DNA of 64,000 bases from assembly GCA_002364615.1 (NCBI GenBank), contig DEYP01000025.1:62001-126000 (forward strand), read 5' to 3'. Numbering within the stretch: the first letter of the stretch is position 1; each line of letters begins with the position of its first letter. Positions 62,409-64,000 of this stretch are shown one piece after another. The position numbers were made by a program, and so were the translations under genes. The notes below the pieces were generated by a model. It did not search any database. It worked only from the letters and a program-made list of their open reading frames with translations, and was not told the origin of the DNA. The stretch comes from Arsukibacterium sp. UBA3155. Lineage in GTDB: Bacteria; Pseudomonadota; Gammaproteobacteria; Enterobacterales; Alteromonadaceae.

Positions 62409-64000
62409 TTACCGTCACCCAAACTACCCGCAAAGTTAAATCGGTCGCGGCTGCGCTGTTGCTCACCGGCGCCGGGGCGCTGAATACCCTGGCGTTTGCG
62501 CCCTTCACTCTGTGGTGGCTGCCTTTTTTCACCCTGGCAATCTTAGTGTTAGTGATCGGTCGGGTCAGCCATTGGCGCCAGGCGCTGTTTGCTGGCTTTT
62601 TCTATGGTGTTGGCTGGTTTGGTGTTGGTATTAGCTGGGTGCATGTCAGCATTGATCAGTTTGGCGGTTTACCGCTGATTGCCAGCCTGGGTTTAATGGC
62701 CTTGCTGGTGAGCTATCTGGCATTGTTCCCGGCACTTGCGGCGCTGCTTACATACTGGTTTACGCTAAAACGGCACAATGGAAAACGGCTTGCCGCTCTA
62801 ACATTTGCCGCGCTTTGGGTTAGCATTGAATGGTTGCGCAGCACCCTGCTCACTGGTTTTCCATGGTTATCTCTGGGCTACAGCCAGACTAGTGCAGGCT
62901 TAGCCGACTTTGCACCAATAATTGGCGAAACCGGTATCAGCTTTATCCTGGCAGCCAGCGCGGCAGCATTAGCCCGCCTGTATCAGGGCGGCCCGGTATT
63001 ATCCCGGGTTGGCCCGGCAGTAGTGGCAGGGGTAATTATGCTAAGCGCCCCTTTACTGCAACAGTTCAAAGGCTGGGATTACCAGAGCAACAGCGTCAAT
63101 ATTGTGATGGTGCAAGGCAATATAAAGCAGGATTTACGTTGGCAACCTGAGCAGGAGTGGCCAACCATGCTTAAGTATCTGGACCTGACCCGACCGCATT
63201 TCGCCGAAGCCGATATTGTGATCTGGCCTGAAGCGGCCATACCGCAACTGGAACCGATGGCTGAAGCCTTTCTGGATAACCTGAACAAAGCGGCTTTTTA
63301 TAATGATGCCGCACTGATCACCGGAATACTGGACTATAACCTTTCAACCGAGCAAGCCTGGAACAATTTAATCGTGCTTGGCAAAGACACGGCCGGTGCA
63401 ACGGAAGGCCAATACTTTTATGGCCATGCTAATCGTTTCAGCAAACACCATTTATTGCCCATTGGCGAATTTGTTCCTTTTGAGCAATGGCTGCGTCATC
63501 TGGCACCCATTTTTGATCTACCCATGAGCTCCTTTACCCGCGGCAGTTATGTGCAGCCTAATTTACTGGCGAATGATTATCAGCTGTTAAGTGCCATTTG
63601 CTTTGAAATTGCTTTTCCGCGCCAAATTCGCGCCAACTTTACCACTGACACCGATTTTATTCTGACCGTCAGCAACGATGCCTGGTTTGGAGACAGCATC
63701 GGCCCCCACCAGCACTTGCAAATAGCCCAGATGCGGGCCCGCGAGTTTGGCCGGCCGGTGTTACGTGCAACAAACAATGGCATCACCGCCTCTATTAAGC
63801 CCGACGGCACCATTGCCAAGCGGCTACCTCAGTTTAAAGAGGCCGTACTATCCGATACCCTAACCCTAAGCACTGGCCGTACCTGGTACAGTCGTTTTGG
63901 CGACTGGCCACTGGCTATCATTGTTGGCTTGGTGCTGCTTGGCACCTTAATCAACCTTCGTTTTACCAAACGTCAGCCTGACCCCTCTACTTTAAATCCA
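62405..64000 (+). CDS. lnt: Apolipoprotein N-acyltransferase (C-terminus beyond window)
   Basis: About 532 codons are present and the frame runs past the window end. It adds the third acyl chain to lipoproteins in the inner membrane. Several N-terminal spans are followed by the nitrilase domain with the catalytic triad: Glu276 in WPEAAIP, Lys347 in FSKHHLLPIG and Cys399 in SAICFEIAF, spaced as in E. coli Lnt. There is no ATG, GTG or TTG between the in-frame stop at 62396 and residue ~17; the ATA at 62405 sits where an ATGA overlap with ybeX would be expected. ATC at 62402 and ATT at 62408 are alternatives. Identity certain, start uncertain. Confidence 0.93.
   Translation, partial: MITVTQTTRKVKSVAAALLLTGAGALNTLAFAPFTLWWLPFFTLAILVLVIGRVSHWRQALFAGFFYGVGWFGVGISWVHVSIDQFGGLPLIASLGLMALLVSYLALFPALAALLTYWFTLKRHNGKRLAALTFAALWVSIEWLRSTLLTGFPWLSLGYSQTSAGLADFAPIIGETGISFILAASAAALARLYQGGPVLSRVGPAVVAGVIMLSAPLLQQFKGWDYQSNSVNIVMVQGNIKQDLRWQPEQEWPTMLKYLDLTRPHFAEADIVIWPEAAIPQLEPMAEAFLDNLNKAAFYNDAALITGILDYNLSTEQAWNNLIVLGKDTAGATEGQYFYGHANRFSKHHLLPIGEFVPFEQWLRHLAPIFDLPMSSFTRGSYVQPNLLANDYQLLSAICFEIAFPRQIRANFTTDTDFILTVSNDAWFGDSIGPHQHLQIAQMRAREFGRPVLRATNNGITASIKPDGTIAKRLPQFKEAVLSDTLTLSTGRTWYSRFGDWPLAIIVGLVLLGTLINLRFTKRQPDPSTLNP

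Noticed and set aside
1-64000. CRISPR arrays, tRNA or rRNA genes, insertion sequences, prophage genes
   Set aside because: I found no regularly spaced short repeats, no cloverleaf or rRNA-like stretches and no transposase, integrase or phage structural proteins.

Overview
The window is chromosomal DNA of a free-living, motile gammaproteobacterium. The gene set (bifunctional PutA, MipA/OmpV porin-like protein, large-type isocitrate lyase, several sensors with two-component-regulator propeller repeats, DUF1888/SO1698-like protein, DUF3718, DUF2726, YjfB-like motility protein) best fits the Alteromonadales/Chromatiales group around Rheinheimera, Alishewanella and Arsukibacterium. This placement is inferred from protein content only. 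I see no phage, insertion sequence, CRISPR array, rRNA or tRNA gene, and the gene order looks like ordinary vertically inherited chromosome.

Layout. 1-4.6 kb: the N-terminal part of a Tat-exported aldo/keto reductase, an AraC regulator, a double thioredoxin-domain protein, a small EF-hand protein, and a hydrolase/MipA pair. 4.9-8.7 kb: putA. 9-16.7 kb: spermidine-synthase-like membrane protein, YfcC-family transporter, CAP-domain protein, aceK, and nnr (NAD(P)HX repair). 16.8-24 kb: a propeller-sensor histidine kinase, a YaiI protein, a chemoreceptor, and a pseudouridine synthase / hydrolase / M14 peptidase run. 25.3-28.1 kb: a three-gene LytS/LytS/LytTR signalling operon whose second kinase has a degenerate ATP site. 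28.3-30.7 kb: DUF3718, tapT-like DTW protein, YbcJ-like S4 protein and a diguanylate cyclase. 30.9-34.6 kb: a two-gene module of a membrane-anchored winged-helix/STAND/TPR regulator and a DUF1888 self-cleaving endopeptidase homologue. 34.7-39.6 kb: glyoxylate shunt genes aceA and aceB with a LysR regulator between them, plus a 237-bp perfect-period tandem repeat. 39.8-47.4 kb: DUF2726 protein, a sigma-28-promoted YjfB-like protein, a chemoreceptor, AI-2E transporter, DUF819 protein and an S9 peptidase. 47.5-52.8 kb: HopJ-family protein, alkA-ogt DNA alkylation repair pair, outer-membrane barrel, pirin, and mtnN-cbiB. 52.9-57.5 kb: a 1516-residue propeller-PAS-GGDEF-EAL protein. 57.6-64 kb: DMT transporter, then the classical miaB-ybeZ-ybeY-ybeX-lnt operon, lnt running off the end.

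How the genes work together. Carbon metabolism is a theme: PutA feeds proline carbon to glutamate, AceA and AceB make up the glyoxylate shunt, and AceK throttles isocitrate dehydrogenase to direct isocitrate into that shunt. The LysR gene between aceA and aceB, with palindromes in both control regions, is the likely local regulator. A second theme is signalling: two chemoreceptors, one FliA-dependent small protein, two c-di-GMP enzymes, one propeller kinase and a LytS/LytTR system.

Most unusual items: the winged-helix STAND protein paired with a DUF1888 protein that keeps the Asp-Pro cleavage site and the spaced Lys of SO1698; a near-perfect sigma-28 promoter in front of an undescribed 64-residue protein; an lnt reading frame with no standard start codon, where an ATGA overlap appears mutated to ATAA; and the tandem 237-bp structured repeat.
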